Part shown: positions 26,683 through 35,826 of the stretch, one piece after another
How the letters are laid out: every line of letters begins with the position of its first letter
Numbering within the stretch: the first letter of the stretch is position 1
Assembly: GCF_022662105.1 (NCBI RefSeq)
Contig: NZ_JAKMCP010000001.1
Span: forward strand, 1-64,000
Reading direction: 5' to 3'
From: Aestuariivivens sediminis
Lineage (GTDB): Bacteria; Bacteroidota; Bacteroidia; Flavobacteriales; Flavobacteriaceae
Length of the DNA stretch: 64,000 nt
Position numbers and translations under genes: made by a program
Notes under the pieces: model-generated
The model's input: only the letters and a program-made list of their open reading frames with translations
Databases searched by the model: none
What the model was told of the DNA's origin: nothing

Positions 26683-27135
26683 ATGAGCACGAATTCCGAT
26701 ACAAAGAATCAGGACATTGTTAAAAGTGTATTTACCAACTTCTTAGAAGCTAATGGGCATCGAAAAACACCTGAACGTTATGCTATTCTTCAGGAAATTT
26801 ACAATAACAATGAACATTTCGATATAGAATCTTTATACTTAAGTATGAAGAATAAAAAATACCGGGTTTCAAGAGCAACACTGTATAATACCATTGAATT
26901 GCTTTTAGAGTGTGGATTGGTAAGAAAACATCAGTTCGGGCAAAATCAGGCACATTATGAAAAATCCTATTTCGACAGGCAACATGACCATGTCATTCTA
27001 ACCGATACCGGAGAGGTTATTGAGTTTTGTGACCCAAGAATTCAATCCATAAAAAAAACCATCGAAGAAGTCTTTGATATCGAAATTAATACACACTCAC
27101 TTTACTTTTACGGAAACAGAAAATCAACCAAATAA
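26683..27135 (+). CDS. Fur-family transcriptional regulator
   Basis: A 150-residue regulator. The winged-helix DNA-binding half contains [16 protein letters not shown] and [19 protein letters not shown]; the dimerisation half contains the metal-site signature [19 protein letters not shown]. The pair of C-terminal CxxC motifs that bind structural zinc in many Fur proteins is absent; only two Cys are present. Fur proteins repress iron uptake when bound to Fe(II), while relatives sense zinc, manganese or peroxide, and the sequence alone does not separate these. It lies between rel and purA (11-base gap to purA). Two palindromic boxes at 54.9 kb are candidate targets. Confidence 0.92.
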   Translation: MSTNSDTKNQDIVKSVFTNFLEANGHRKTPERYAILQEIYNNNEHFDIESLYLSMKNKKYRVSRATLYNTIELLLECGLVRKHQFGQNQAHYEKSYFDRQHDHVILTDTGEVIEFCDPRIQSIKKTIEEVFDIEINTHSLYFYGNRKSTK

Positions 27136-27146
27136 CTTAAATTATA

Positions 27147-28418
27147 ATGGCAGTAGATTTACTACTAGGATTACAATGGGGCGACGAAGGCAAAGGAAAA
27201 ATTGTTGATGTTCTCACCTCCAAATACAATATTATCGCACGTTTTCAAGGAGGGCCTAATGCGGGGCACACCCTTGTTTTTAATGGTAAAAAACATGTGT
27301 TGCACACCATCCCTTCAGGAATTTTCCATGATAATGCAACCAATTTAGTCGGAAACGGGGTGGTTATCGATCCTGTTATTTTTAAAGGAGAGCTGGACAA
27401 GCTGGAAGAGCAACATATTGATTATAGAAAATCACTTCTTATCTCACGTAAAGCCCATATTATCTTACCCACCCACAGGTTATTGGATGCCGCCAGTGAA
27501 GCGTCAAAAGGAAAAGCCAAAATTGGTTCTACCCTTAAAGGAATCGGACCGACTTACATGGATAAAACGGGTAGAAATGGAATCCGCGTCGGGGATTTGG
27601 AGTTAAGAGATTGGAAAGAACGCTATCGCGCTTTGGCAGATAAACATGAATCCATGATTGCCTATTATAATGTCGATATAGAATACAATTTGCCGGAGCT
27701 TGAAGCAGAATTTTTCAAAGCGGTTGAGGTACTGAAATCAATCCCTTTTATCGATTCTGAAGAGTACATTTACCAGGCACAAAAATCGGGCAAGACTATT
27801 CTGGCTGAAGGTGCCCAAGGCTCCTTGCTTGATATTGATTTTGGTACGTATCCTTATGTGACGTCCAGTAATACTACCGCTGCCGGAGCCTGTACCGGAT
27901 TAGGGGTTTCGCCCAATAATATTGGTGATGTTTTCGGTATTTTTAAAGCGTATACCACTCGTGTTGGCTCGGGTCCATTTCCTACCGAACTATTTGATGA
28001 AAATGGAGCAACCATGTCTAGGGTAGGACACGAATTCGGTGCAACAACAGGACGTCCAAGACGTTGTGGATGGTTGGATTTAGTGGCCTTAAAATATGCC
28101 TGCCAAGTCAATGGAGTCACACAGCTCATGATGATGAAAGGGGATGTGCTTTCAGGATTTAAAACACTAAAGGTTTGTACCGCTTATAATTACAAAGGCG
28201 ATATTATTGAACATTTACCTTATAATATCGAACCCGAAAACGTACAACCTATATATACAGAGTTTAAGGGCTGGAATGAGGATTTAACCGCAATGACTGA
28301 AGCATCCGAATTGCCAAAACCTCTTAATGATTATATCGATTTCTTAGAAAAAGAGCTGGAAATACCAATTACTATTGTATCGGTTGGTCCGGATAGAAAA
28401 CAGACCATATTTAGGTAA
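27147..28418 (+). CDS. purA: Adenylosuccinate synthetase
   Basis: A 423-residue GTP-dependent enzyme that joins IMP and aspartate, the first step from IMP to AMP. Motifs: the P-loop LGLQWGDEGKGKIVDVL, GGPNAGHTLVF, KGIGPTYMDKTGRNGIRVGDL (in parts), AEGAQGSLLDIDFGTYPYVTSS (in parts), GVSPNNIGDVFGIFKAYTTRVG, TTGRPRRCGWLDLVAL and VGPDRKQTI at the end. All hallmark residues are present. guaB, the competing branch from IMP, is at 49.4-50.9 kb in the same window. Confidence 0.98.
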   Translation: MAVDLLLGLQWGDEGKGKIVDVLTSKYNIIARFQGGPNAGHTLVFNGKKHVLHTIPSGIFHDNATNLVGNGVVIDPVIFKGELDKLEEQHIDYRKSLLISRKAHIILPTHRLLDAASEASKGKAKIGSTLKGIGPTYMDKTGRNGIRVGDLELRDWKERYRALADKHESMIAYYNVDIEYNLPELEAEFFKAVEVLKSIPFIDSEEYIYQAQKSGKTILAEGAQGSLLDIDFGTYPYVTSSNTTAAGACTGLGVSPNNIGDVFGIFKAYTTRVGSGPFPTELFDENGATMSRVGHEFGATTGRPRRCGWLDLVALKYACQVNGVTQLMMMKGDVLSGFKTLKVCTAYNYKGDIIEHLPYNIEPENVQPIYTEFKGWNEDLTAMTEASELPKPLNDYIDFLEKELEIPITIVSVGPDRKQTIFR

Positions 28419-28485
28419 AAATCATGGTTTGCATGCGTTAAATTTCAATATATTCAACATTATTTTTGCTGTAAAGAACCACAAA

Positions 28486-30267
28486 TTGAATACATCATTT
28501 AAACTTATCTTATTCCTATTATTCAATATAATTTTTATTTTTTCTTTAAAGGCCCAAGAAAAAAAAAGAATTGAAATTGAGCAAGCCGGAGCGATAACTA
28601 TAGATGAAGCCAATTTCCCGGGAGCAAAAATCATAACCCGTGATGATAGAGGTCAGGTACACATTACCCATGAGAACATTACCATGTGGTGCGACAAGGC
28701 GATTCAATATACCAATGACAATTTTATAGAAGCCTACGGACATGTTAAAATGATACAGGGTGATACCATTAATATGGATGCCCAATATGTGGAATACAGC
28801 GGTAAAACGCAATTGGCATTTGCAAGTGGTGAGGTCTTGTTAACCACTCCGGATTCCGAACTCAAAACAGACACTTTATATTTCGATCGCATTAAACAAC
28901 AGGCCTATTACCGATCGGGCGGTACCGTTGTTAAAGACACCTCAGGGACGATTACCAGTAAAATTGGCAGATATTATATGGAACTTAAAAAATATAAGTT
29001 TGTCCAGGATGTCGTTTTGATCAACAAAGAATCTACCATAAACACAAATTATTTTGATTTCTACGAAGATACAGGGCATGCCTATCTCTATGGCCCGTCA
29101 ACCATTACCACACCAGAAAGTAAGACCTATTGTGAAAAAGGATTCTATGACACCAATACAAAAATTGGATATGCGGTAAAAAAGGCCAAAATACATTACG
29201 ATAACCGTATTGTTGAAGGGGATAGTTTGTATTTTGACAACAATGAAAGCTTCGCGTCAGCAACCAACCATATCAAGGTAACGGACACGCTTAATAATAG
29301 CATCGTTAAAGGACATTACGCCGAGGTTTACAAGGCAAAAGATTCCGTGTTTATCACCAAGCGTGCCCTTGCCATAACCTTACAGGAAAAGGATTCCATA
29401 TACATCCATGCAGATACCCTTATGGTAACCGGTAAGCCTGAAAAACGAATTACACGGGCCTTTAGAAATGTAAAACTCTACAAAACGGATATGAGCGGTA
29501 AGGCCGATTCCGTTCATGTTAACCATGAAATTGGACTCACGCAAATGATCAATATTTCCAGACGTTCCGATTTGGATCAATTTACGACGAAACGGAAACC
29601 GATACTCTGGAACATCAAAAACCAAATAACCGGAGATACCATTCACTTAAAATCAAATCCTGAAACCGAAAAGATCGATTCTCTCATTGTCTTCGAAAAT
29701 GCATTTGTGATTAGCAAAGATTCACTTGGCGCGGGCTATAATCAGATTAATGGCAAAACACTCATAGGCTTGTTTAATGAGGATAATGATTTGTATCATG
29801 TGGATATTTTAAAAAATGCGCAATCCATTTATTACATGCGGAACGAAAAAAATGAACTTATAGGAATAGACAAGTCTAAATCCGGAAGTATCCAAATAAG
29901 CATTACCAACCGAGAAATCGAAGAGGTAAGAAAGCTGAACCAAATTGACGGTAACATATATCCCGAATCCATGTTCCCCGACAACGAAAAGTTTCTTAAA
30001 GGCTTTGATTGGCGTGAAGAAGAACGCCCTTTAAGTGTTGACGATTTATTTAAAGACGACCCTCCTCCTAACCTAACTACGATTAAAGGTCTGGAGGACT
30101 ATGTTCCCCAGGAAGATTTCTTTGACGATACCATGTTAGAACGTATTGAAAAGGCGGATAAGGAATCTGATAAAACTTCCCCTGAGGAAGCCAAGGCCTC
30201 TAGAAATATCCCACAGGATATCAGGGATAAAAGGATTCCAGAAGGTCCTAAAAAAGCCGTTAAATAA
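28486..30267 (+). CDS. OstA/LptA-like periplasmic protein
   Basis: A protein of about 593 residues with OstA-like beta-strand repeats (ITRDDRGQVHITHENITMWCDKA, given in part; YSGKTQLAFASGEVLLTTPDSELKTDTLYFD in part; GDSLYFDNNESFASATNHIKV in part). The OstA/LptA fold carries lipopolysaccharide across the periplasm to the outer membrane, and Bacteroidota have long multi-repeat versions. The C-terminal part is charged and probably disordered. The start is uncertain: no in-frame ATG lies upstream, and I chose the TTG at 28486 because it gives a good signal peptide (MNTSFKLILFLLFNIIFIFSLKAQ). Another TTG is at 28429, and the open frame reaches back into purA. It is between purA and an aminotransferase, six bases from the latter. 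Confidence 0.85.
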   Translation: MNTSFKLILFLLFNIIFIFSLKAQEKKRIEIEQAGAITIDEANFPGAKIITRDDRGQVHITHENITMWCDKAIQYTNDNFIEAYGHVKMIQGDTINMDAQYVEYSGKTQLAFASGEVLLTTPDSELKTDTLYFDRIKQQAYYRSGGTVVKDTSGTITSKIGRYYMELKKYKFVQDVVLINKESTINTNYFDFYEDTGHAYLYGPSTITTPESKTYCEKGFYDTNTKIGYAVKKAKIHYDNRIVEGDSLYFDNNESFASATNHIKVTDTLNNSIVKGHYAEVYKAKDSVFITKRALAITLQEKDSIYIHADTLMVTGKPEKRITRAFRNVKLYKTDMSGKADSVHVNHEIGLTQMINISRRSDLDQFTTKRKPILWNIKNQITGDTIHLKSNPETEKIDSLIVFENAFVISKDSLGAGYNQINGKTLIGLFNEDNDLYHVDILKNAQSIYYMRNEKNELIGIDKSKSGSIQISITNREIEEVRKLNQIDGNIYPESMFPDNEKFLKGFDWREEERPLSVDDLFKDDPPPNLTTIKGLEDYVPQEDFFDDTMLERIEKADKESDKTSPEEAKASRNIPQDIRDKRIPEGPKKAVK

Positions 30268-30273
30268 TTAGGG

Positions 30274-31452
30274 ATGATATCGAATTTCCTTAAATATCAA
30301 GCTCAAACGAGTCCAAATCCATTAGGGATGGAAATTTCCCATGCTTTGGGATCTTATATTTATGATAGTAACAATATCCCATATTTGGATTTCGTTGCCG
30401 GTGTTTCGGCTTGCCCTTTGGGACATAACCATCCCAAAGTAACTACGGCTATTAAAACGCAACTAGACCGCTATATGCACGTTATGGTATATGGTGAATA
30501 TATATTGAAACCGGCGGTCGACCTCAGCAAATTACTTGCTGAAAACCTACCCGATAATTTAGAAAAAACCTACTTGACCAATTCAGGAACCGAAGCTATT
30601 GAAGGCGCCATAAAATTAGCCAAACGGGCTACTGGTAGAAGCGAACTTATTGCGGCCCATAAAGCCTACCATGGCAATACCATGGGTGCCATGAGTGTCA
30701 TGGGTTTTGAAGAACGCAAGCAAGCCTTTAGGCCTCTAATTCCTGATGTTAGATTTATCGAGTTCAACGACAAAAAGGATTTAGAACACATTACCAAAAA
30801 CACAGCCTGTATCGTTTTGGAAACCATACAGGGTGGTGCAGGATTCATTGAACCAAAGGACGGATACCTGGAAGCCGTTCGATACCGCTGTAACCAAACC
30901 GGAACTTTACTCATATTAGATGAAATTCAGCCGGGTATGGGAAGAACAGGTAAACTATTTGGTTTTGAACACTACGCGTGTGTTCCCGATATTTTAGTCA
31001 TGGGAAAAGGTCTTGGCGGTGGTATGCCCATTGGGGCGTTTACGGCATCCGGTGAAGTCATGGACACATTACAAGATCATCCAAAATTGGGACATATAAC
31101 CACCTTTGGTGGACACCCGGTTATTGCTGCATCTGCATTGGCGACACTTCAGGAAATTTTGGGCAGTGACTTAATGCAAAAAGCGCTGGAAAAGGAAGCC
31201 TTGATTCGAAAAATGCTGGTTCACCCATTAATTGAAGAAATAAGAGGTGTCGGCTTAATGCTGGCATTAATCATGTCCTCCAAGGACCTGGCAAATACGC
31301 TTATTTTAGAGGCCCAAAAGCATCGACTTATTCTTTTTTGGTTACTTTTTGAACCCAGAGCAGTACGCATTACACCACCTTTAACCATATCCAATCAGGA
31401 AATCTTAGAAGGATGCCACATCATTATTGATATACTAAATCGTATCAAATAG
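30274..31452 (+). CDS. Class III PLP-dependent aminotransferase (ornithine/acetylornithine type)
   Basis: A 392-residue fold-type I enzyme. Visible: YLDFVAGVSACPLGHNHPKV near the N-terminus, LTNSGTEAIEGAIKLAKRATGR, the PLP-ring stacking region AAHKAYHGNTMGAMS, LDEIQPGMGRTGKLFGFEH, and the PLP lysine K245 in MGKGLGGGMPIGAF, followed by HITTFGGHPVIAASALA. It resembles acetylornithine and 4-aminobutyrate aminotransferases but does not sit with arginine genes, so its amino donor and acceptor cannot be told. The conserved position behind the OstA-like gene (six bases) suggests a shared transcript rather than a shared pathway. Confidence 0.9.
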   Translation: MISNFLKYQAQTSPNPLGMEISHALGSYIYDSNNIPYLDFVAGVSACPLGHNHPKVTTAIKTQLDRYMHVMVYGEYILKPAVDLSKLLAENLPDNLEKTYLTNSGTEAIEGAIKLAKRATGRSELIAAHKAYHGNTMGAMSVMGFEERKQAFRPLIPDVRFIEFNDKKDLEHITKNTACIVLETIQGGAGFIEPKDGYLEAVRYRCNQTGTLLILDEIQPGMGRTGKLFGFEHYACVPDILVMGKGLGGGMPIGAFTASGEVMDTLQDHPKLGHITTFGGHPVIAASALATLQEILGSDLMQKALEKEALIRKMLVHPLIEEIRGVGLMLALIMSSKDLANTLILEAQKHRLILFWLLFEPRAVRITPPLTISNQEILEGCHIIIDILNRIK

Positions 31453-31603
31453 ATTTCAAATTATTGAATATCAACACAGAACACCTTATCGCTAACCACC
31501 ATACCGGAATGTTCATTACTTTGTTAAAAACATTTGCCAATTCAACTTTTTAAAAAAGAATAGAACCTTAAATTTATTGAAGTAGAACTTTACTATTGTG
31601 CCT

Positions 31604-32992
31604 ATGGAGTTTAGTCATAACGACAACAACAACTTGCCACTTTCTAAATTCGAATCGATGTTAAAAACAAACCATGTGTTGTTTTTCGATTCTGAAGAAT
31701 TTGAAAACATCATCCACCACTATTTAAATCAAGGTAAAATAGCCTTAGCAAAAAAAGCTATTAAACTTGGTTTGGATCAACACCCAACCTCAATTAACCT
31801 GAGACTGTTTAAGGCAGAAGTGTATGTTTTTGAAGATAAGCTTTTAGAAGCAGATGAACTCTTAAATGAACTCTATAGTTTGGATCCTGCCAATGAGGAA
31901 ATCTATATCCAAAAAGCCAACATTTTATCGAAAAAGGATGAACACCAAAAAGCGATTGAGGTTCTAAAAAAAGCATTGGAACTCACTGATGATGTGGTAG
32001 ACATTTATTCGTTGATTGGCATGGAGCATTTATTTCTTGATGAGTTTGAAAATGCCAAAACCTATTTTATGAAGTGCATGGAGGAGGATATGGATGATTA
32101 CTCCGCCCTGTATAACATTATTTATTGTTTCGACTATCTAAACCAGCACCATGATGCCATTGAATATTTGAATATATTTCTGGATAGAAATCCTTATTGC
32201 GAAGTGGCATGGCATCAATTAGGCAAACAGTACATGGAACTTAAAAAGTACAAAAAAGCATTAACCGCGTTTGATTTTGCCATTATTTCCGATGACACTT
32301 TTATTGGCGCCTATTTGGAACGCGGTAAAGTATTGGAAAAACTAAAGCATTACCATGAAGCTATTGAAAATTATAATATCACCCTTAAACTAGATGACCC
32401 AACGTCCTTTGCGCTATTACGCATTGGTGGTTGTTATGAAAAGTTGGGCAATACGGATTTAGCCGTTCAATATTATTACAAAACGGTGCATGAGGACCCC
32501 TTATTGGACAAAGGCTGGATAGCGATTACAAAATTTTACAACAAAAATAAAAATTACCAGAAAGCCTTGTATTATATTAATAAGGCCATTAATATAGATT
32601 CAGAAAATGTGACCTATTGGAAACTGTATGCACAAATTAACCAACGCTTAAACTTTTATGAAGAAGCAGAGCGGGGCTATAAAAAAACCTTGGAATTAGG
32701 GAACTACGAATTAAACACCTGGTTGTCAAGAGGTGATTTACTGATTAAACTGGGGGAATTGGAGGCATCCGTTTACAATTTTGAACAAGCCGTAGAGTTT
32801 TATCCTGAAAATCCCGAACTGGAATATCGCCTGGCAGGCTTGTATTTTGTGCTGAATGAGAATGCCAAGGGTTCATTTCATTTAAAAAATGGGCTTTGTC
32901 ATAACAAAGACTATGCATTCATCATAGAAGAACTTTTCCCCGAACTAATTGATAAAATCCAAGTTAAAAATTTGCTAAAGGCAAATCTATAA
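31604..32992 (+). CDS. Cytoplasmic TPR-repeat protein
   Basis: A protein of about 462 residues made almost wholly of tetratricopeptide repeats: for example ANILSKKDEHQKAIEVLKKALEL, QLGKQYMELKKYKKALTAFDFAI, ERGKVLEKLKHYHEAIENYNITLKL, and ALYYINKAINIDSENVTYWKLYAQI (each given in part as short motifs). There is no signal peptide or membrane segment. TPR arrays bind other proteins; the partner is unknown. I chose the ATG at 31604; a GTG at 31598 would add two residues. A 150-base gap separates it from the aminotransferase gene. Confidence 0.9.
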   Translation: MEFSHNDNNNLPLSKFESMLKTNHVLFFDSEEFENIIHHYLNQGKIALAKKAIKLGLDQHPTSINLRLFKAEVYVFEDKLLEADELLNELYSLDPANEEIYIQKANILSKKDEHQKAIEVLKKALELTDDVVDIYSLIGMEHLFLDEFENAKTYFMKCMEEDMDDYSALYNIIYCFDYLNQHHDAIEYLNIFLDRNPYCEVAWHQLGKQYMELKKYKKALTAFDFAIISDDTFIGAYLERGKVLEKLKHYHEAIENYNITLKLDDPTSFALLRIGGCYEKLGNTDLAVQYYYKTVHEDPLLDKGWIAITKFYNKNKNYQKALYYINKAINIDSENVTYWKLYAQINQRLNFYEEAERGYKKTLELGNYELNTWLSRGDLLIKLGELEASVYNFEQAVEFYPENPELEYRLAGLYFVLNENAKGSFHLKNGLCHNKDYAFIIEELFPELIDKIQVKNLLKANL

Positions 32993-33014
32993 TCTATCCT
33001 TGCATTAAAATACA

Positions 33015-33022
33015 TATCTTTG
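33015..33022 (+). promoter_or_regulatory. -7 promoter element of the DUF368 gene pair
   Basis: TATCTTTG fully matches TAnnTTTG, 22 bases before the ATG at 33045. It would serve the two DUF368 genes and aroE, which overlap or abut. No good -33 element was found. Confidence 0.4.
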
Positions 33023-33044
33023 ATTTTCCGCAAAAAATCGGTGT

Positions 33045-33965
33045 ATGCAAAGACGATTAATCGATTACTTAGTCATTTTCTCAAAAGGTATTGCCATGGG
33101 AGCAGCCGATGCCGTCCCGGGTGTTTCGGGAGGCACAATTGCGTTCATTTCTGGTATTTATGAAGAATTAGTAACGACCATAAGTAATATCAACCTCTCT
33201 CTTTTAAAAACCCTTTTCAAAACAGGACCGATGGCCTTTTGGAAGAGATTAAACGGTAATTTTTTAATAGCCCTACTTCTGGGGATGATGGTAAGTTTTG
33301 TGAGCTTTATGAGACTGGCAAAATATTTACTTGAGAATCATCCCATTTTAATATGGTCTTTCTTTTTTGGACTTATAGTGGCTAGTATCTATTTTGTAGG
33401 AAAGGAAATAAAAAATTGGAACCATTACATGGTAATGGCCTTCGTCATTGGTGCTGTCGCCGCATTTTATGTTAGTAAGTTACCGTCATCTGCGACCATT
33501 GAAAGCCCCTGGTTTTTATTTTTTGCCGGGGCCATAGCCATTTGTGCGATGATTTTACCTGGTATTTCCGGATCCTTTATCCTCATTATTTTAGGAGCCT
33601 ATAAAACGCTGAGTGATGCTTTACACGATTTCAAAATTAAGGAAATATTAATCTTTATCACCGGGGCAGGAATAGGCATTATTAGTTTCAGTCACATTTT
33701 AAAATGGCTTTTTAAACATTACCGAAACACAACTTTGGCCTTGTTGACCGGCTTTATATTTGGTTCGTTGAATAAGGTCTGGCCATGGAAAAAAACCTTA
33801 ACATGGCACACGAATTCAGAAGGATTAAAACTCCCGCTATTGCAAGAAAGTGTTTCCCCTTTTTTGTATGAAGGCCATAACCAGTTACTTTATGCCCTAC
33901 TCTTAATGTTTATTGGTTTTTTAACTATTTTTATTTTAGAAAAATTAGACCCTAAAAAAACGTAA
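33045..33965 (+). CDS. DUF368 membrane protein (PopT-type polyprenyl-phosphate transporter), copy 1
   Basis: A 306-residue polytopic protein with two half-repeats, each carrying a glycine/proline-rich turn: KGIAMGAADAVPGVSGGTIAF at residues 13-33 (split motif GAADAVPGVSGGT) and MILPGISGSFILIILG near 180. DUF368 proteins (named PopT) have been shown to help return undecaprenyl phosphate across the membrane for reuse in wall and glycan synthesis. About eight hydrophobic segments are visible. The stop codon directly touches the ATG of the second copy. Confidence 0.9.
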   Translation: MQRRLIDYLVIFSKGIAMGAADAVPGVSGGTIAFISGIYEELVTTISNINLSLLKTLFKTGPMAFWKRLNGNFLIALLLGMMVSFVSFMRLAKYLLENHPILIWSFFFGLIVASIYFVGKEIKNWNHYMVMAFVIGAVAAFYVSKLPSSATIESPWFLFFAGAIAICAMILPGISGSFILIILGAYKTLSDALHDFKIKEILIFITGAGIGIISFSHILKWLFKHYRNTTLALLTGFIFGSLNKVWPWKKTLTWHTNSEGLKLPLLQESVSPFLYEGHNQLLYALLLMFIGFLTIFILEKLDPKKT

Positions 33966-34985
33966 ATGCAAAGTACCAGAACCCTTACTGATAAAATGTT
34001 CCTCATCCTAAAAGGACTAGGTATGGGTGCCGCCAATAAGGTGCCGGGGGTGTCAGGGGGAGTCGTAGCCTTTGTTGCCGGGTTTTATGAAGAGTTTATT
34101 TATTCCCTACAGAAAATAAACCGTAAAGCCTTTAAGCTATTAATAAATGGTCGATTCACGAGTTTCTTCAACTATATAAACGGCCGCTTTTTAGCCTTGC
34201 TGTTTTTCGGTATGGTGGTGAGTTATTTTAGCGTTTCAAAACTGTTGGATTATCTTTTTGTGCGTTATGAATTGTTTGTTTGGAGTGTATTCTTTGGAAT
34301 GATTGTGGGTTCCATTTATTATATAAATAAGGATTTCAAAGATTGGAACTACAAAACCTACACCTCGCTAGCGATAGGTATTATTTTAGGGGTGAGTATT
34401 AGTTTTCTCCATCCGGCCAAAGAAAATGACAATTTGTGGTTTGTATTTTTTTGCGGTATTATTAGCGTCTCAGGCATGACGCTTCCGGGATTTTCGGGTT
34501 CCTTCATCCTTATATTGTTAGGGAATTATGTACTCCTGCTAGTCGATTCAGTCAATGCCCTCTATGACACGTTTTATGATATCCTAAATGGTAAATTTTT
34601 AGTGGCAGCGCATCCCGAACGACTAAACCTATTGAAAGTTTTGGTGGTTTTTACTTTAGGTTCTGTAACGGGTCTGGTTACATTTTCACACGTATTAAGC
34701 TATATATTAAAGCATTACAAAAGCATAACCCTCTCTACAATAATTGGATTCATCATTGGCTCCCTTGGAGTGGTATGGCCCTGGAAAAAAACGATTTACA
34801 AAGTAGGTGATAATGGCGCTTTCTTGTTTGATTCCACGGGAGAAAGAATTGTTGAAAACTATCAACGGTATATCCCTAAATTAAATTCAGAAACACTATA
34901 TGCTATCCTATTTATTTTTTTGGGAATTCTAATTGTTTTAGCTTTGGAAGCTTATGGTGCCAAAACAAGAAAATCCAATGCATAA
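33966..34985 (+). CDS. DUF368 membrane protein (PopT-type), copy 2
   Basis: A 339-residue paralogue of the preceding protein: GMGAANKVPGVSGGVVAFVAGF replaces the first signature (core GAANKVPGVSGG) and MTLPGFSGSFILILLGNY the second; both end with GSLxxVWPWKKT followed by a C-terminal membrane segment. It carries a slightly longer loop after the second signature. Same likely role (polyprenyl-phosphate recycling). Two divergent copies in tandem may work as a heteromer or may prefer different carriers or conditions. The last eight bases overlap aroE. Confidence 0.9.
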   Translation: MQSTRTLTDKMFLILKGLGMGAANKVPGVSGGVVAFVAGFYEEFIYSLQKINRKAFKLLINGRFTSFFNYINGRFLALLFFGMVVSYFSVSKLLDYLFVRYELFVWSVFFGMIVGSIYYINKDFKDWNYKTYTSLAIGIILGVSISFLHPAKENDNLWFVFFCGIISVSGMTLPGFSGSFILILLGNYVLLLVDSVNALYDTFYDILNGKFLVAAHPERLNLLKVLVVFTLGSVTGLVTFSHVLSYILKHYKSITLSTIIGFIIGSLGVVWPWKKTIYKVGDNGAFLFDSTGERIVENYQRYIPKLNSETLYAILFIFLGILIVLALEAYGAKTRKSNA

Positions 34986-35718
34986 ACTCGGACTCTTAGG
35001 TAAAAATATATCCTACTCCTTTTCAAGGGCTTATTTTAAAAACAAATTTGAAAGCGAGCGTATTACGGATTGGAGCTATGAGAATTTTGATATCGATCAC
35101 ATAGAGGCATTCGCCACAATTTTAAAAAATACGCCCAATTTAAAAGGTCTGAATGTTACAACACCTTATAAACTGGCAGTCATTCCATACTTAGATCAAT
35201 TGGACAAACAGGCTCAAGAAATAGGGGCGGTAAATACCATTAGAGTAACCGGAGATGGGAAACTGGTGGGGTATAATACCGACTGCTATGGATTTGAAAA
35301 ATCTATTGCTCCTTTATTGAATTCAAACCATAATTCGGCGTTGATCCTGGGTACGGGAGGCGCAAGCAAAGCCATAGCATATGGTTTAAAACATCTTGGC
35401 ATACCGTACAAATATGTATCGCGAACGGCCTCAAACCATGTAAGTTATACCTACGACGATCTAACGGAAACCATCATTAAGCAACACTTCATTATAATAA
35501 ATTGTACGCCTCTCGGGACCTTCCCTAATGTAAAGGCCTGCCCGGACATTCCTTATGGGGGCATAACCGAAAATCACGTGTTGTACGATTTAATTTATAA
35601 TCCAAACGAAACGTCTTTTCTTAGAAAGGGTAAAGAACATGGAGCGACAATTTGTAATGGACTAAAAATGTTAGAATTGCAGGCAGAAAAATCCTGGTCC
35701 ATATGGAATTTAGACTAA
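34978..35718 (+). CDS. aroE: Shikimate dehydrogenase
   Basis: A 246-residue NADPH-dependent enzyme of the shikimate pathway (3-dehydroshikimate to shikimate). The ATG at 34978 gives the conserved start MHKLGLLGKNISYSFSRAYF; the frame is open for eight more codons upstream inside the DUF368 gene. Motifs: the shikimate-binding SFS, GLNVTTPYKLAVIPYLD with the catalytic Lys, GAVNTI, GYNTDCYGF with the catalytic Asp, and the Rossmann loop LGTGGASKAI. The end NGLKMLELQAEKSWSIW is typical. It overlaps the upstream gene by eight bases, so translation is probably coupled. Confidence 0.95.
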   Translation: MHKLGLLGKNISYSFSRAYFKNKFESERITDWSYENFDIDHIEAFATILKNTPNLKGLNVTTPYKLAVIPYLDQLDKQAQEIGAVNTIRVTGDGKLVGYNTDCYGFEKSIAPLLNSNHNSALILGTGGASKAIAYGLKHLGIPYKYVSRTASNHVSYTYDDLTETIIKQHFIIINCTPLGTFPNVKACPDIPYGGITENHVLYDLIYNPNETSFLRKGKEHGATICNGLKMLELQAEKSWSIWNLD

Positions 35719-35826
35719 AAACGCGCTATTCGGGTACTTAAAATCTGGCTTCTCTTTGTAAATCCTCAGGTTGTTAGTATATTTAAACTTTAAATGATAT
35801 TCTTAACGACCCTAAACATTTTTAAA

